A DNA stretch of 38,573 nt from Gemmatimonadota bacterium. GTDB lineage: Bacteria > Gemmatimonadota > Gemmatimonadetes > Gemmatimonadales > Gemmatimonadaceae. Below are positions 24,923 through 33,006 of this stretch, piece by piece. The stretch lies in NCBI GenBank assembly GCA_023249305.1, contig JAHFCU010000002.1, positions 1 through 38,573 on the forward strand, written 5' to 3'. The notes beneath the pieces were generated by a model, which made no database searches, was not told the DNA's origin, and saw only the letters and a list, made by a program, of their open reading frames with translations. The position numbers were made by a program, and so were the translations under genes. How positions within the stretch are numbered: the first letter of the stretch is position 1; each line of letters begins with the position of its first letter.

Positions 24923-26622
24923 ACGGCAGATCGGAGAAGGGAGGACGGAGATGGGAGATCGCCGGGGCGACGATATGGCATGCGGCACTGCTTGCCGTGC
25001 TTCTCCCATCTCCCATCTCCCATCTCCAATCACAGTCAACGCGAGCAGAACGCAGTCATTACACCGAGACTTCCACCTACGCCGATGTCGTCGCGTTCAT
25101 TGACTCACTGCAGTTGAAGGGCGCGAACGTCGTGGCCGGAAGCATCGGCAAGACCACGCAGGGACGCGACCTGCCGTATGTCATCGCCTCGCGGCCGCTC
25201 GTGCACTCACCCACCGACGCCCGACGGCTCGGACGGCCCATCGTCTACGTGCAGGGCAACATCCACGCGGGCGAAGTCGAGGGGAAGGAAGCACTGCAGG
25301 CGCTGCTGCGTGACCTGGTCCTGTCGCCGAAGAAGAACGTCCTCGACTCGATCGTGCTGATTGCGGTGCCGATCTACAACGCCGACGGCAACGAGGTGTT
25401 CAAGCCGCAGGCGCAGAATCGCGGGGCGCAGAATGGACCCGAGTTGGTCGGCCAGCGCCCGAATGCGATGATGCTCGATCTGAACCGCGACTACGTGAAG
25501 GCGGAGGCGCCCGAGACGCGCGCGTCGCTGCAGATGTTCAACGCGTGGGATCCCGACCTGTTCGTGGACCTCCACACGACCGACGGCAGCTACCACGGCT
25601 ATGCGCTCACCTACTCGCCGTCGCTGCATCCGGCGGCGGGAATCCGCGGTGGGCCGTTCGGCGGCGCGTTCGTGCGCGACTCGATGCTGCCGACATTGCG
25701 CAGGCGTGTGCGTGTGCGGCACCACTACGAGATCTTCGATTACGGCAACTTCACGGGCGACGAAGGCCCGGCGGCGCCGGGTGAGGCGAAGCAGTGGTCC
25801 ACGTACGACCACCGCGGGCGCTATGGCACGAACTACTACGCCCTGCGCGGCCGGCTCTCCGTGCTGAGCGAAGCGTACTCGCATGATCCGTTTGAGCGGC
25901 GTGTGAAGGCGACGTACGCCTTCGTGACGGAGCTGCTCTCGCTGACGGCCGAGAAGTCGCGCGCGGTGCTCGCGCTCACGCGCGCCTCGGACGCAGCGCT
26001 CGAGGCGGGCAAGATCGCGAACGTGCCGGTGCGCGCGGCGCTGACGCAGACGCCCTCGATGCAGCAGGTCATCGAGGAGACGATTGAGAAGACCGACGCG
26101 ACGCCCACCGAACCCGGAGTACGCCGCGGCTATCGGCGCACCGGGAAGTTCGTCACCACGACGATGCCCGTGCGCGACCGGTTCGACGCGACGCGCACGG
26201 CGCCAATGCCGTGGGGGTGGTTGGTGACCCCCGCCGCGGCCGACACGATTGGCCCGATGCTGCGATTGCATGGCGTGCGCGTGATGCGCACGACAGCGCC
26301 GGCAGCGATTGCCGATCTCGAATGTTATGTCGCCGATTCGGTGGTGGCGTCGTCGCGGACCTTCCAGGGGCATCGTGAGACGCGCTTCGAAGGGCGATGG
26401 GTGCCGAGCACGGCCGACATGCCTGCCGGCGCTCTCATCGTGAGCGCGCGCCAGCCGCTCGGCGTGCTCGCGCAAATGCTGCTTGATCCCACCAGTGACG
26501 ACGGCCTAGGCACCTGGAATCTGTTCGATGCCGCCATCGCCCGGCCGGCCATCCAGGGTGGCAGTGTGCCGGTCTGCCGAATCGCCAAGGCCCCGGCTGT
26601 GCCGGGACGCCTGCTTCCATAA
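24919..26622 (+). CDS. Exported M14-family zinc carboxypeptidase
   Basis: The 567-aa metallo-carboxypeptidase has zinc ligands His116 and Glu119 in NIHAGEVEG, His219 in VDLHTTDG, the substrate-binding LNRDYVK (Arg190) and the catalytic Glu318 in RLSVLSEAYSHDPF. A C-terminal beta domain of about 170 residues follows (VRRGYRRTGKFVTT..., RFEGRWVPSTADMPAG). The ATG overlaps the fadJ stop. The N-terminal 40 residues form a usable export signal (basic n-region, h-region ATIWHAALLAVLLPS, c-region PISHLQSQS) but are encoded by repeat element B, so the signal appears to be recruited from repeat DNA. A proline dehydrogenase gene follows after 6 nt, fitting peptide-to-amino-acid catabolism. Confidence 0.93.
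   Translation: MNGRSEKGGRRWEIAGATIWHAALLAVLLPSPISHLQSQSTRAERSHYTETSTYADVVAFIDSLQLKGANVVAGSIGKTTQGRDLPYVIASRPLVHSPTDARRLGRPIVYVQGNIHAGEVEGKEALQALLRDLVLSPKKNVLDSIVLIAVPIYNADGNEVFKPQAQNRGAQNGPELVGQRPNAMMLDLNRDYVKAEAPETRASLQMFNAWDPDLFVDLHTTDGSYHGYALTYSPSLHPAAGIRGGPFGGAFVRDSMLPTLRRRVRVRHHYEIFDYGNFTGDEGPAAPGEAKQWSTYDHRGRYGTNYYALRGRLSVLSEAYSHDPFERRVKATYAFVTELLSLTAEKSRAVLALTRASDAALEAGKIANVPVRAALTQTPSMQQVIEETIEKTDATPTEPGVRRGYRRTGKFVTTTMPVRDRFDATRTAPMPWGWLVTPAAADTIGPMLRLHGVRVMRTTAPAAIADLECYVADSVVASSRTFQGHRETRFEGRWVPSTADMPAGALIVSARQPLGVLAQMLLDPTSDDGLGTWNLFDAAIARPAIQGGSVPVCRIAKAPAVPGRLLP
24929..25031. repeat. GGGAGAT-heptad inverted-repeat element, copy B (inside coding sequence)
   Basis: A 32-nt left arm (24929-24960) and a 32-nt right arm (25000-25031) are complementary at 25 of 32 positions and built from imperfect GGGAGAT / ATCTCCC units; the core between them is 39 nt. 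The right arm has three almost perfect tandem CCCATCT units. The whole element lies inside the first 38 codons of the M14 peptidase, starting 7 nt after the fadJ stop. The left arm encodes SEKGGRRWEI and the right arm LPSPISHLQS. Confidence 0.8.
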
Positions 26623-26628
26623 GAGAGC

Positions 26629-27561
26629 ATGCTTCGCTCGAGCTTGATCTGGCTCTCGCGCCAGAAATCCATCTTCCGCTTCGTTCGCAACAACGGCTTC
26701 GCCAAGAAGGTCGCCTCGAGATTCGTCGCCGGCGAAACCTTGGAGGCCGCGTGCGACGCCGTGGTGGCCCTCAACGCGAAGCGCGTCCCCGCGTCGCTCG
26801 ATCAACTCGGCGAGAGCGTGACGAGCGAACCGGAGGCGCGCGAGACGGGACTGCGCTACCTGCAGCTCCTCGACGAGATCGCGCGCCGCAGGTTGAACGC
26901 CAACGTCTCGGTGAAACTGACGTCGCTTGGACAGGACGTCTCCGATACGCTCTGCGAGGAGATCACGCGGTCCATTCTCGACCGCGCCAAGAAGTACGGC
27001 AACTTCGTGCGCCTCGACATGGAGGGCAGCGACTACACGCAGCGCACGCTCGACTTCTTTTCAAGGCGACTCTACCCTGACTATCCGGAGCACGTCGGCA
27101 TCGTGCTGCAGAGCATGTTGCGCCGCACTACGCAGGACGTCGCCTGGGCCAACGAGAAGAAATGCCGCGTGCGCATCTGCAAAGGTGCGTATCTTGAACC
27201 AGCCAGCGTGGCCTTCCCCGACAAGAAGGACGTAGACCGCTGCTACGTCGACTGCGCGAAGGCACTCATCGAGCACGGCAAGTATCCGGGGCTGGCCACG
27301 CATGATCCGGCGATCATCACCGAGATCGGCGCATGGGCCAAGGCGCGCGGCATCGGCGCCGACCAGTTCGAGTTCCAGATGCTGTATGGCGTACGCCGCG
27401 ACCTTCAGGAGCAGTTGGTACGCGACGGCTGGCGACTGCGCCTGTACGTCCCCTTCGGCACGCAGTGGTATCCCTATTTGATGCGGCGCATGGCCGAGCG
27501 TCCGGCCAACCTGTGGTTCATCACGGGCAACGTGCTACGCGAGTCGTTCCGCCGACGGTGA
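26629..27561 (+). CDS. Proline dehydrogenase (monofunctional)
   Basis: The enzyme oxidises proline to pyrroline-5-carboxylate with FAD, delivering electrons to quinone. At 310 aa it is the short monofunctional form without the P5C dehydrogenase domain of large PutA. The TIM-barrel signatures are present: NVSVKLTSLGQD, FVRLDMEGSDYTQRT, RVRICKGAYLEP, ATHDPAII, FEFQMLYGVRRD and the C-terminal RLYVPFGTQWYPYLMRRMAERPAN. Its ATG is 6 nt after the M14 peptidase stop, with AGAGAG between them. It is coupled downstream by a GTGA overlap to a small unknown gene. No P5C dehydrogenase gene is in view. Confidence 0.95.
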   Translation: MLRSSLIWLSRQKSIFRFVRNNGFAKKVASRFVAGETLEAACDAVVALNAKRVPASLDQLGESVTSEPEARETGLRYLQLLDEIARRRLNANVSVKLTSLGQDVSDTLCEEITRSILDRAKKYGNFVRLDMEGSDYTQRTLDFFSRRLYPDYPEHVGIVLQSMLRRTTQDVAWANEKKCRVRICKGAYLEPASVAFPDKKDVDRCYVDCAKALIEHGKYPGLATHDPAIITEIGAWAKARGIGADQFEFQMLYGVRRDLQEQLVRDGWRLRLYVPFGTQWYPYLMRRMAERPANLWFITGNVLRESFRRR

Positions 27562-27956
27562 GCACTGGCCGGTTCCTGCCCCCCGACTACGCGCGCGGCG
27601 ACGAGACGACTGTCGGCGGCTACGCCGCGGTGCACGGCCGCGCGGCGGCGCTCGAGGGAAAGGACGGCCTGTCGTACTCGCTCGAAGTCCTCGCGGACGT
27701 GACGGGCGATCTTACGCGTCCGTATGGTGCGTATTTGGTCTTCCTGCAGTGGCGGCGTATGGGTGAGCAGGGCATTGACGGGCATCTGGAGTCCGACTTC
27801 CTCGCGTCGGCGAATTCGGCGGACGCCGTACTCGCGCAGGTTGGTGCGACGCCGCTCACCGAGTGCCAACGCCTGCTCGATGCGCTGATTGCCGCACGCG
27901 ACGGCGATCATGGCCGGCGCTGGTACGACGTGATGCGCGCCGAGGACGACGCGTGA
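27558..27956 (+). CDS. Small uncharacterised protein between proline dehydrogenase and rsgA
   Basis: The 132-aa product (MSTGRFLPPDYARGDETTVG...) begins at a GTG overlapping the proline dehydrogenase stop and ends in a GTGA overlap with rsgA. Both junctions are 4-nt overlaps, which is good evidence that it is translated. It has no signal peptide or membrane helix. The first half (GGYAAVHGRAAALEGKDGLSYSLEVLAD and YGAYLVFLQWRRMG) looks like a compact beta-rich fold and the second half is helical. I do not recognise a family. A longer in-frame reading from 27333 lies inside proline dehydrogenase and is rejected. Confidence 0.75.
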   Translation: MSTGRFLPPDYARGDETTVGGYAAVHGRAAALEGKDGLSYSLEVLADVTGDLTRPYGAYLVFLQWRRMGEQGIDGHLESDFLASANSADAVLAQVGATPLTECQRLLDALIAARDGDHGRRWYDVMRAEDDA

Positions 27957-28888
27957 GCCCCGGCATCCTGCTGCACGGCGTGGTGCTGAGTGGCACCGGC
28001 GGCATCTGGCGTGTGCGCGCGCAGGACGGCGCGGAGCATGAGGTATCGCTGCGCGGGCGCCTCAAGCAGAGCGAACGCTTCGAGAAGCTCGCGGTGGGTG
28101 ACGACGTGGATCTTGCGGAGGACACGCGGGGCGGTGCGTGGCGCATCACGAGCATCCACCCACGGCGCACACAGCTCGCGCGCCGCGCGCCGGGCGGCGC
28201 ACGCGGGGAGCGTATCGTCGTGGCGAACGTGGATCAGGTGGTGATCGTCTTCGCGATTGCAAAGCCCGAGCCACACGTGCGCATGATAGACCGATTCTTG
28301 GTCATCGCCGAAGGAAACGAGATTCCCGCGCGTCTCGTGCTGAACAAGGTGGAGCTCGCCACGGACGCGGCGGTTGTAGACGCACTGGCCGTCGACTACG
28401 AACGCGCGGGCTACCCTGTGCACCGCACCAGCGTCAAGCGGCCTACAGGGCTCGACGCCCTGCGCGCGGTGCTCGTGAACCGCACGACGGCGCTCACCGG
28501 GCCGAGCGGTGTCGGAAAGTCGTCGCTCATCAACGCGCTGTATCCGGGACTCAACCTGCGGGTCGGCGAGATCTCCGAATCGGTGAACAAGGGGCGGCAC
28601 ACGACGGTCGGCGCCGTGCTCGTCCCCCTGCCCGGCGGCGGATACGTGGTGGACACACCCGGCCTGCGCGAAGTTGGCATGTGGGGACTGCCATCGGCGG
28701 ACCTCGACCGGTGTTTCCCGGAGTTCCGGCCGGTACTGGGCGAGTGCCGCTTCCAGGACTGCCGTCATGTATCCGAACCCGATTGCGCCGTGCGTGTCGG
28801 CGTTGAACGCGCCGATATTTCTTCGGCGCGTTACGAGAGCTACGTGAAGCTCTGCGCTGAGCTCACGGAAGAGGAGAAGCGGTTCTGA
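27953..28888 (+). CDS. rsgA: Small-ribosomal-subunit biogenesis GTPase RsgA
   Basis: RsgA is a circularly permuted GTPase that assists late 30S subunit maturation. The 311-aa product has the expected order: N-terminal OB fold (1-75, with VSLRGRLKQSERF), then G4 NKVE (131-134) before G1 GPSGVGKSS (183-191), G3 DTPG (234-237), and a C-terminal zinc site C265-x4-C270-x-H272-x5-C278. G4 ends in Glu instead of the usual Asp, a substitution also seen in other RsgA proteins. The GTG at 27953 overlaps the upstream stop; the in-frame start at 27863 falls inside the previous gene. Its stop shares a base with the next ATG (TGATG). Confidence 0.95.
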   Translation: MSPGILLHGVVLSGTGGIWRVRAQDGAEHEVSLRGRLKQSERFEKLAVGDDVDLAEDTRGGAWRITSIHPRRTQLARRAPGGARGERIVVANVDQVVIVFAIAKPEPHVRMIDRFLVIAEGNEIPARLVLNKVELATDAAVVDALAVDYERAGYPVHRTSVKRPTGLDALRAVLVNRTTALTGPSGVGKSSLINALYPGLNLRVGEISESVNKGRHTTVGAVLVPLPGGGYVVDTPGLREVGMWGLPSADLDRCFPEFRPVLGECRFQDCRHVSEPDCAVRVGVERADISSARYESYVKLCAELTEEEKRF

Positions 28889-29850
28889 TGATCTTCCGCC
28901 TGCTCGTTTGCACCATCGCCGCACCGCTGCTCGCGCAATCTGCCGAACTCGACGCCGGGATCGCGCACTACAACGCCCGTCGTTGGACCGAGGCGCACGC
29001 GTTCTTCGCCAATGCCACCAAGACGCAACCGCGCAACGCCGACGCTGCGCTCTGGTACGGCAAGACGCTCATCGCCGAAGACAAGGTCAACAACGCCGAG
29101 GACTGGTTCAACAAGGCCGCGTCGCTCGATCCGAAGCGCGGTGAAATTCAGTTGTGGCTGGCGCGCGCCATCGGCATTCAGGCGCAGCGCGCGAACATCC
29201 TGCGCCAGCCGTTTCTCGCGCGTCGTCTGAAAAGCACCGTAGACCGCGCGATTGAGCTCGATCCCGACAACGTGGACGCGCGAGAGCTGCGCTGGCAGTT
29301 CTACGCGATGGCGCCCGGCGTGATGGGTGGCAGTGACTATAAGGCGCGGGCCGAGGCCGCGGAGGTCATGAAACGCAACCGGTATCGCGGGCAACTGATC
29401 GCGATCAACGCCGCCTCACGCGCGAAGGATCAGCCGACTGTCGAGCGGACACTCAAGGCAATGGTCGCCGAGTTTCCGGACTCGCTGGGCCCGATGGGGT
29501 CATACGCGGGCTCGCTTGCCGATCAGGGACGCGCAGCTGAGGCATTCGGCGTCGTCGAGGCGTACCAGAAGCGCCGGCCAAATGATCCGATGGCGCTCTA
29601 TCAGATTGGGCGCATTGCGGCGGTCTCAGGGCAGCAACTCGATCGCGGAGAGGATGCGCTACGGAAGTTCCTGATCCTCGCGCCACCACCGGCGCCAAAC
29701 GTTCCATCGTTGAGCAACGCCCACATGCGACTCGGCAATATCGCCCAGAAGCGCGGCAACACGGCGGCGGCGCGCGCCGAGTACGAGCTGGCGCTGAAGC
29801 TTGATCCCCGCAACGGACAGGCGCGCCGCTCGCTGGGGACGCTCAAGTAG
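28888..29850 (+). CDS. Exported tetratricopeptide-repeat protein
   Basis: The 320-aa product has a short signal peptide (MIFRLLVCTIAAPLLAQS) and then TPR-like helix pairs: AELDAGIAHYNARRWTEAHAFFANATKTQP, ADAALWYGKTLIAEDKVNNAEDWFNKAASLDP, and near the end NAHMRLGNIAQKRGNTAAARAEYELALKLDP. The middle part is more divergent and may be a different helical solenoid. The ATG shares one base with the rsgA stop, so it is coupled to it. TPR proteins mediate protein-protein contacts; the partner is unknown. It closes the tightly packed run begun by fadI. Confidence 0.85.
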   Translation: MIFRLLVCTIAAPLLAQSAELDAGIAHYNARRWTEAHAFFANATKTQPRNADAALWYGKTLIAEDKVNNAEDWFNKAASLDPKRGEIQLWLARAIGIQAQRANILRQPFLARRLKSTVDRAIELDPDNVDARELRWQFYAMAPGVMGGSDYKARAEAAEVMKRNRYRGQLIAINAASRAKDQPTVERTLKAMVAEFPDSLGPMGSYAGSLADQGRAAEAFGVVEAYQKRRPNDPMALYQIGRIAAVSGQQLDRGEDALRKFLILAPPPAPNVPSLSNAHMRLGNIAQKRGNTAAARAEYELALKLDPRNGQARRSLGTLK

Positions 29851-29915
29851 CATGGCTACTCTCGAGCGCGGGCCGATCGTGAGCGCTATGCGTTGCACCC
29901 ACGAGGACTGCTAAC

Positions 29916-30455
29916 ATGACGAGCCACAACGCGAACGAATCGCCGAGCACCACGGCACATCGCGAGGAAGCCGCGCGGCGCGATGGCGCGCGTTGCATCG
30001 TGCTCACCGTCAGCGACTCGCGCACTGCGGCAACCGACGAATCTGGCGCGCTGATTGAGCGGATGCTGACGGAGGCCGGGCACGTCGTTGTCACGAAGCA
30101 ACTGCTGACCAACGACGAGGTCGCACTACGCACCGCGCTCGACGCGGCGCTAGCGCGTGAGGACGTGGATGCCGTGCTCTGCACGGGTGGTACTGGGCTT
30201 GGCGCGCGTGACCGCACAGTGGATGTGGTGCGGCCGATGCTGGAGCGCGAGCTTCCGGGCTTCGGCGAGCTGTTCCGGATGCTGAGTTTCCTCGAGCAAA
30301 TCGGAGCGGCGGCGATGCTAAGCCGCGCGCTGGCCGGTGCGGCGCGGGGCAAGTTCGTGGTGGTAATGCCCGGCTCGCGCGCCGCGGTCGAGTTGGCGAT
30401 GACACGGCTCGTCATCCCCGAACTCAAGCACGCCGTGCGCGAGATCAGGCGCTAG
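29916..30455 (+). CDS. moaB: MoaB/MogA-family molybdopterin-binding protein
   Basis: MoaB/MogA proteins adenylylate molybdopterin before metal insertion in molybdenum cofactor synthesis. The 179-aa product shows the fold and signatures CIVLTVSDSRT, the MPT-binding CTGGTGLGARDRTVD, PGFGELFRMLSFLEQIGAAAMLSRALAG and VVMPGSRAAVELAM. The N-terminal 25 residues are polar and probably disordered. GAGG lies 9 nt before the ATG. It follows the TPR gene by 65 nt and converges on the M1 gene with a 14-nt gap. No other moa or moe gene is visible. Confidence 0.92.
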   Translation: MTSHNANESPSTTAHREEAARRDGARCIVLTVSDSRTAATDESGALIERMLTEAGHVVVTKQLLTNDEVALRTALDAALAREDVDAVLCTGGTGLGARDRTVDVVRPMLERELPGFGELFRMLSFLEQIGAAAMLSRALAGAARGKFVVVMPGSRAAVELAMTRLVIPELKHAVREIRR

Positions 30456-30469
30456 GGAAGACTGTCAGG

Positions 30470-32539
30470 TCACGGCAGCGGCGCCGTTGCCGCTTTCTTC
30501 CACGTGTTGTTCGACCGGTTGACGTCGGCGTACGCCTCGTCCGGGTCCACCACGATTTGCGCGATGTCCTTGTTCGAGGCCAGCCCGTAGGTGAACTGCC
30601 GCTCGTTCTGCCGCCAGATATCGGCCGGCAGCTTCACCCGCTGCGTGGTCCCGTCGGTGAAGGAGATGTCCATCTCCACCGGCATCACGATGCCGCCCTT
30701 CTGCTCGACGGTGATGCGGAAGTAGTTCTTGCCCTTGTCCTCGTTGCCGAGCACGTCCTTGGCATCCTGACGCTCCACGCCCGTGACGGTCTGGTCGTTG
30801 GCGTACGCAGTGTAGAACCAGCCACGCCAGAACCAGCTGAGCGACTCGCCGAGTCCGTCTTCCATGGAACGGAAGAAGTCGGCGGGCTGTGGATGCCTGA
30901 ACATCCACCGCTGGCTATAGCCGCGGAACGCCTGGTCAAAGGCCTCCTGCCCGGCGATGTGTTCGCGCAACATGACAAGGCCGCTGGCCGGCTTGGTGTA
31001 TCCGTTCGGCCCGAACGAGTTGCGCACGTTGAGATCCGAGTGAGCCATGATCGGCACCGAAGGACTCACACGCATGTAGTTCGCGATGCTCTTCGCCGAG
31101 CCCGGCAGGCGCATCGCTGGCCAGTCCTTGTCGAAGTCGATGGAGCCGTAGTGTTCGAGAAAGGAGTTGAGCCCTTCGTCCATCCACGTCCACATGCGCT
31201 CGTCTGACGCGACGATCATCGGAAACCAGTTGTGGCCGACTTCGTGGATCGTCACCGCCGCCAGTGAGTATTCAAGCGACTTGTCGTACGTGCCGTCGGG
31301 GCGCGGGCGCGCGCCGCAGAACGCAATCATCGGGTATTCCATGCCGCCGACTGTGCCATGGACGTTGGACGCCTGCGGATACGGGTACTCGAACGCCATG
31401 CGTCCGTACGTCACCATCGTCTGCGCAATGGCCTTGGTGCTGATCTTGTTCCAGAGCGGCATCGCCTCGCGCGGGTACACGGAGTGCAGTTCGATGAGCC
31501 GACCGCCCGGTTTGTAGCGAAAGCCCATCGCGTCCCACGCGAAGCCGCGCGAGGATGCCCATGAGAAGTCGCGGACGTTCTGCGCGGTGAAGTGCCACGT
31601 CAGGCTGCCGGTTCCCGCGGGGCGAATCGCCGGCGTGGCGATCTCCTCGGGCTTCACGATGTACACCGGCGTGTCCGACGCGAAGGCCTTCGTCAGGCGC
31701 TCGCGCTGTGCCGCCGTGAGCACCTCAGCGGGGTTCTGCAGCACGCCCGTCGCACGCACGATGTGGTCGTGCGGCACCGTGATGCTGACGTCGAAGTTGC
31801 CGAACTCGAGGTAGAACTCGCCGCGACCGAGAAACTGGTTGTTCTGCCAGCCGTTCACGTCGTCATAGACCGCGGCGCGCGGATACCACTGCGCGTTCTC
31901 GTACTCCCACCCGTCCTTCAGTTTCTCCTTCTGTCCGCGGCCGTTGCGTCCGCCCTCTGGTACCTCGTGCGACCAATCGATGGCGACCTTCACGGCCTGG
32001 CCACTGCCGAGTGGCGCGTCGAGGTTCACACGCATCTGCGTGCCGTTCAACCGGTACTGCGCATCACGACGCCTGCCGGCGGCGTCAACGAACTGCACGC
32101 GCGAAAGCGTGTAGCCGCCCTCGAACTCGCTCATCAGGTAACGGCGGAAGCGCGGATCCATGCCCTTCGGGATCGCGCCGGACATCGCCGCGGCGCGCGA
32201 GTCGGCCTTCTCGATGTTCTGGTCGAGTTGGAACCAGAGGTACGTCAGCTGGTCAGGCGAGTTGTTGTGATAGGTCACCACCTCACTGCCGGCCAGCCGG
32301 TGCGTCGTGGTGTCGAGCGCGACCTTGATCGCGTAATCCACCTGCTGCTGCCAGTACTTCGCACCCGGCGCGCCTGATGCGCGGCGCAGGTCGTTGGCCA
32401 CCGGCCAGTCCTCGAGCGCACGGAAGTTGGACTGGTTCACCTTCTTGGTGGTATCGGCGTTGAGCCAGACCTGCGCGGACGCCTCGCCAGCCACGGAAAG
32501 CGTCGCCGAAATAGCGAAGACAACGGATGTGATGCGCAT
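30470..32539 (-). CDS. Exported M1-family zinc aminopeptidase
   Basis: The gluzincin has HEVGH-x18-E (zinc ligands His432, His436, Glu455 and catalytic Glu433, numbered from the chosen start) and the substrate-binding exopeptidase motif GGMEYP. From the ATG at 32539 it has 689 residues and a good signal peptide (MRITSVVFAISATLSVAGEASAQ). An in-frame ATG at 32590 would add 17 residues, overlap the OsmC gene by 11 nt and leave the signal internal; I prefer the shorter form. The N-terminal beta domain (DYAIKVALDTTTHRLAGSEVVTYHNN) is typical, and the C-terminus is a beta domain. It probably trims peptides in the periplasm or outside the cell. Confidence 0.93.
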   Translation of the reverse strand: MRITSVVFAISATLSVAGEASAQVWLNADTTKKVNQSNFRALEDWPVANDLRRASGAPGAKYWQQQVDYAIKVALDTTTHRLAGSEVVTYHNNSPDQLTYLWFQLDQNIEKADSRAAAMSGAIPKGMDPRFRRYLMSEFEGGYTLSRVQFVDAAGRRRDAQYRLNGTQMRVNLDAPLGSGQAVKVAIDWSHEVPEGGRNGRGQKEKLKDGWEYENAQWYPRAAVYDDVNGWQNNQFLGRGEFYLEFGNFDVSITVPHDHIVRATGVLQNPAEVLTAAQRERLTKAFASDTPVYIVKPEEIATPAIRPAGTGSLTWHFTAQNVRDFSWASSRGFAWDAMGFRYKPGGRLIELHSVYPREAMPLWNKISTKAIAQTMVTYGRMAFEYPYPQASNVHGTVGGMEYPMIAFCGARPRPDGTYDKSLEYSLAAVTIHEVGHNWFPMIVASDERMWTWMDEGLNSFLEHYGSIDFDKDWPAMRLPGSAKSIANYMRVSPSVPIMAHSDLNVRNSFGPNGYTKPASGLVMLREHIAGQEAFDQAFRGYSQRWMFRHPQPADFFRSMEDGLGESLSWFWRGWFYTAYANDQTVTGVERQDAKDVLGNEDKGKNYFRITVEQKGGIVMPVEMDISFTDGTTQRVKLPADIWRQNERQFTYGLASNKDIAQIVVDPDEAYADVNRSNNTWKKAATAPLP

Positions 32540-32579
32540 TCCCAGCAACCTTATGTGAGAAGAGGGGAAGGAGGTTTCT

Positions 32580-32999
32580 TCACGCGTCATTGAGCACGAC
32601 CGACCAGGTGACTGGTATGGCCGGATCGATCGAATCGCGCACGCTGCAGTACTTCGTCACCGCCAGCTCCACCGCGCGCTCGGCGTGTTCGCGCTCGATG
32701 CCCGCGCCGTCAATGCGGTAGACGAGGTGCGCCTTCGTTACGCGGCGCGGGATCTCCTCACGCCGCTCGCCCTGCACTTCGATGCTGAGTGCCTGCACCG
32801 GGGTGCGCCGTTTGGCGAGGATGTCCACGACATCCACGCCCGTGCAGCAGCCAAGGCCGATGAGGAGCATGTCCACCGGGCCGGGGCCGGTCTTCGCGGA
32901 AGCGTCAACGCGAATCTGTGGGCCGCCAGGGCGTCCGGCGTCGAAACGGTGCTCACCGGCCCAAGTGATCGCGACGCGGTTGTCGGGGCGAATGGACAT
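32580..32999 (-). CDS. OsmC-family protein
   Basis: The 139-aa product matches the OsmC/Ohr superfamily (YhfA-like branch). It carries the first redox Cys in GLGCCTGVDVVDIL (Cys51/Cys52) and the second, Cys118, in TKYCSVRDSI. These enzymes are thiol-dependent hydroperoxide reductases, although the YhfA branch has no confirmed substrate. Two adjacent cysteines at the first site are slightly unusual. There is no signal peptide. It lies between csaA (upstream, separated by repeat element C) and the M1 aminopeptidase gene, all on the minus strand. Confidence 0.9.
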   Translation of the reverse strand: MSIRPDNRVAITWAGEHRFDAGRPGGPQIRVDASAKTGPGPVDMLLIGLGCCTGVDVVDILAKRRTPVQALSIEVQGERREEIPRRVTKAHLVYRIDGAGIEREHAERAVELAVTKYCSVRDSIDPAIPVTWSVVLNDA

Positions 33000-33006
33000 T
33001 AGGGCG

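Noticed and set aside
25207-26475. A 422-codon open frame on the minus strand inside the M14 peptidase
   Set aside because: Antisense to a gene with intact zinc ligands; the product is almost half Arg, His and Ala and resembles other shadow frames here.
29851-29915. A molybdenum-cofactor riboswitch before moaB
   Set aside because: The gap is only 65 nt, too short for the known motif, and no fitting stems were seen.
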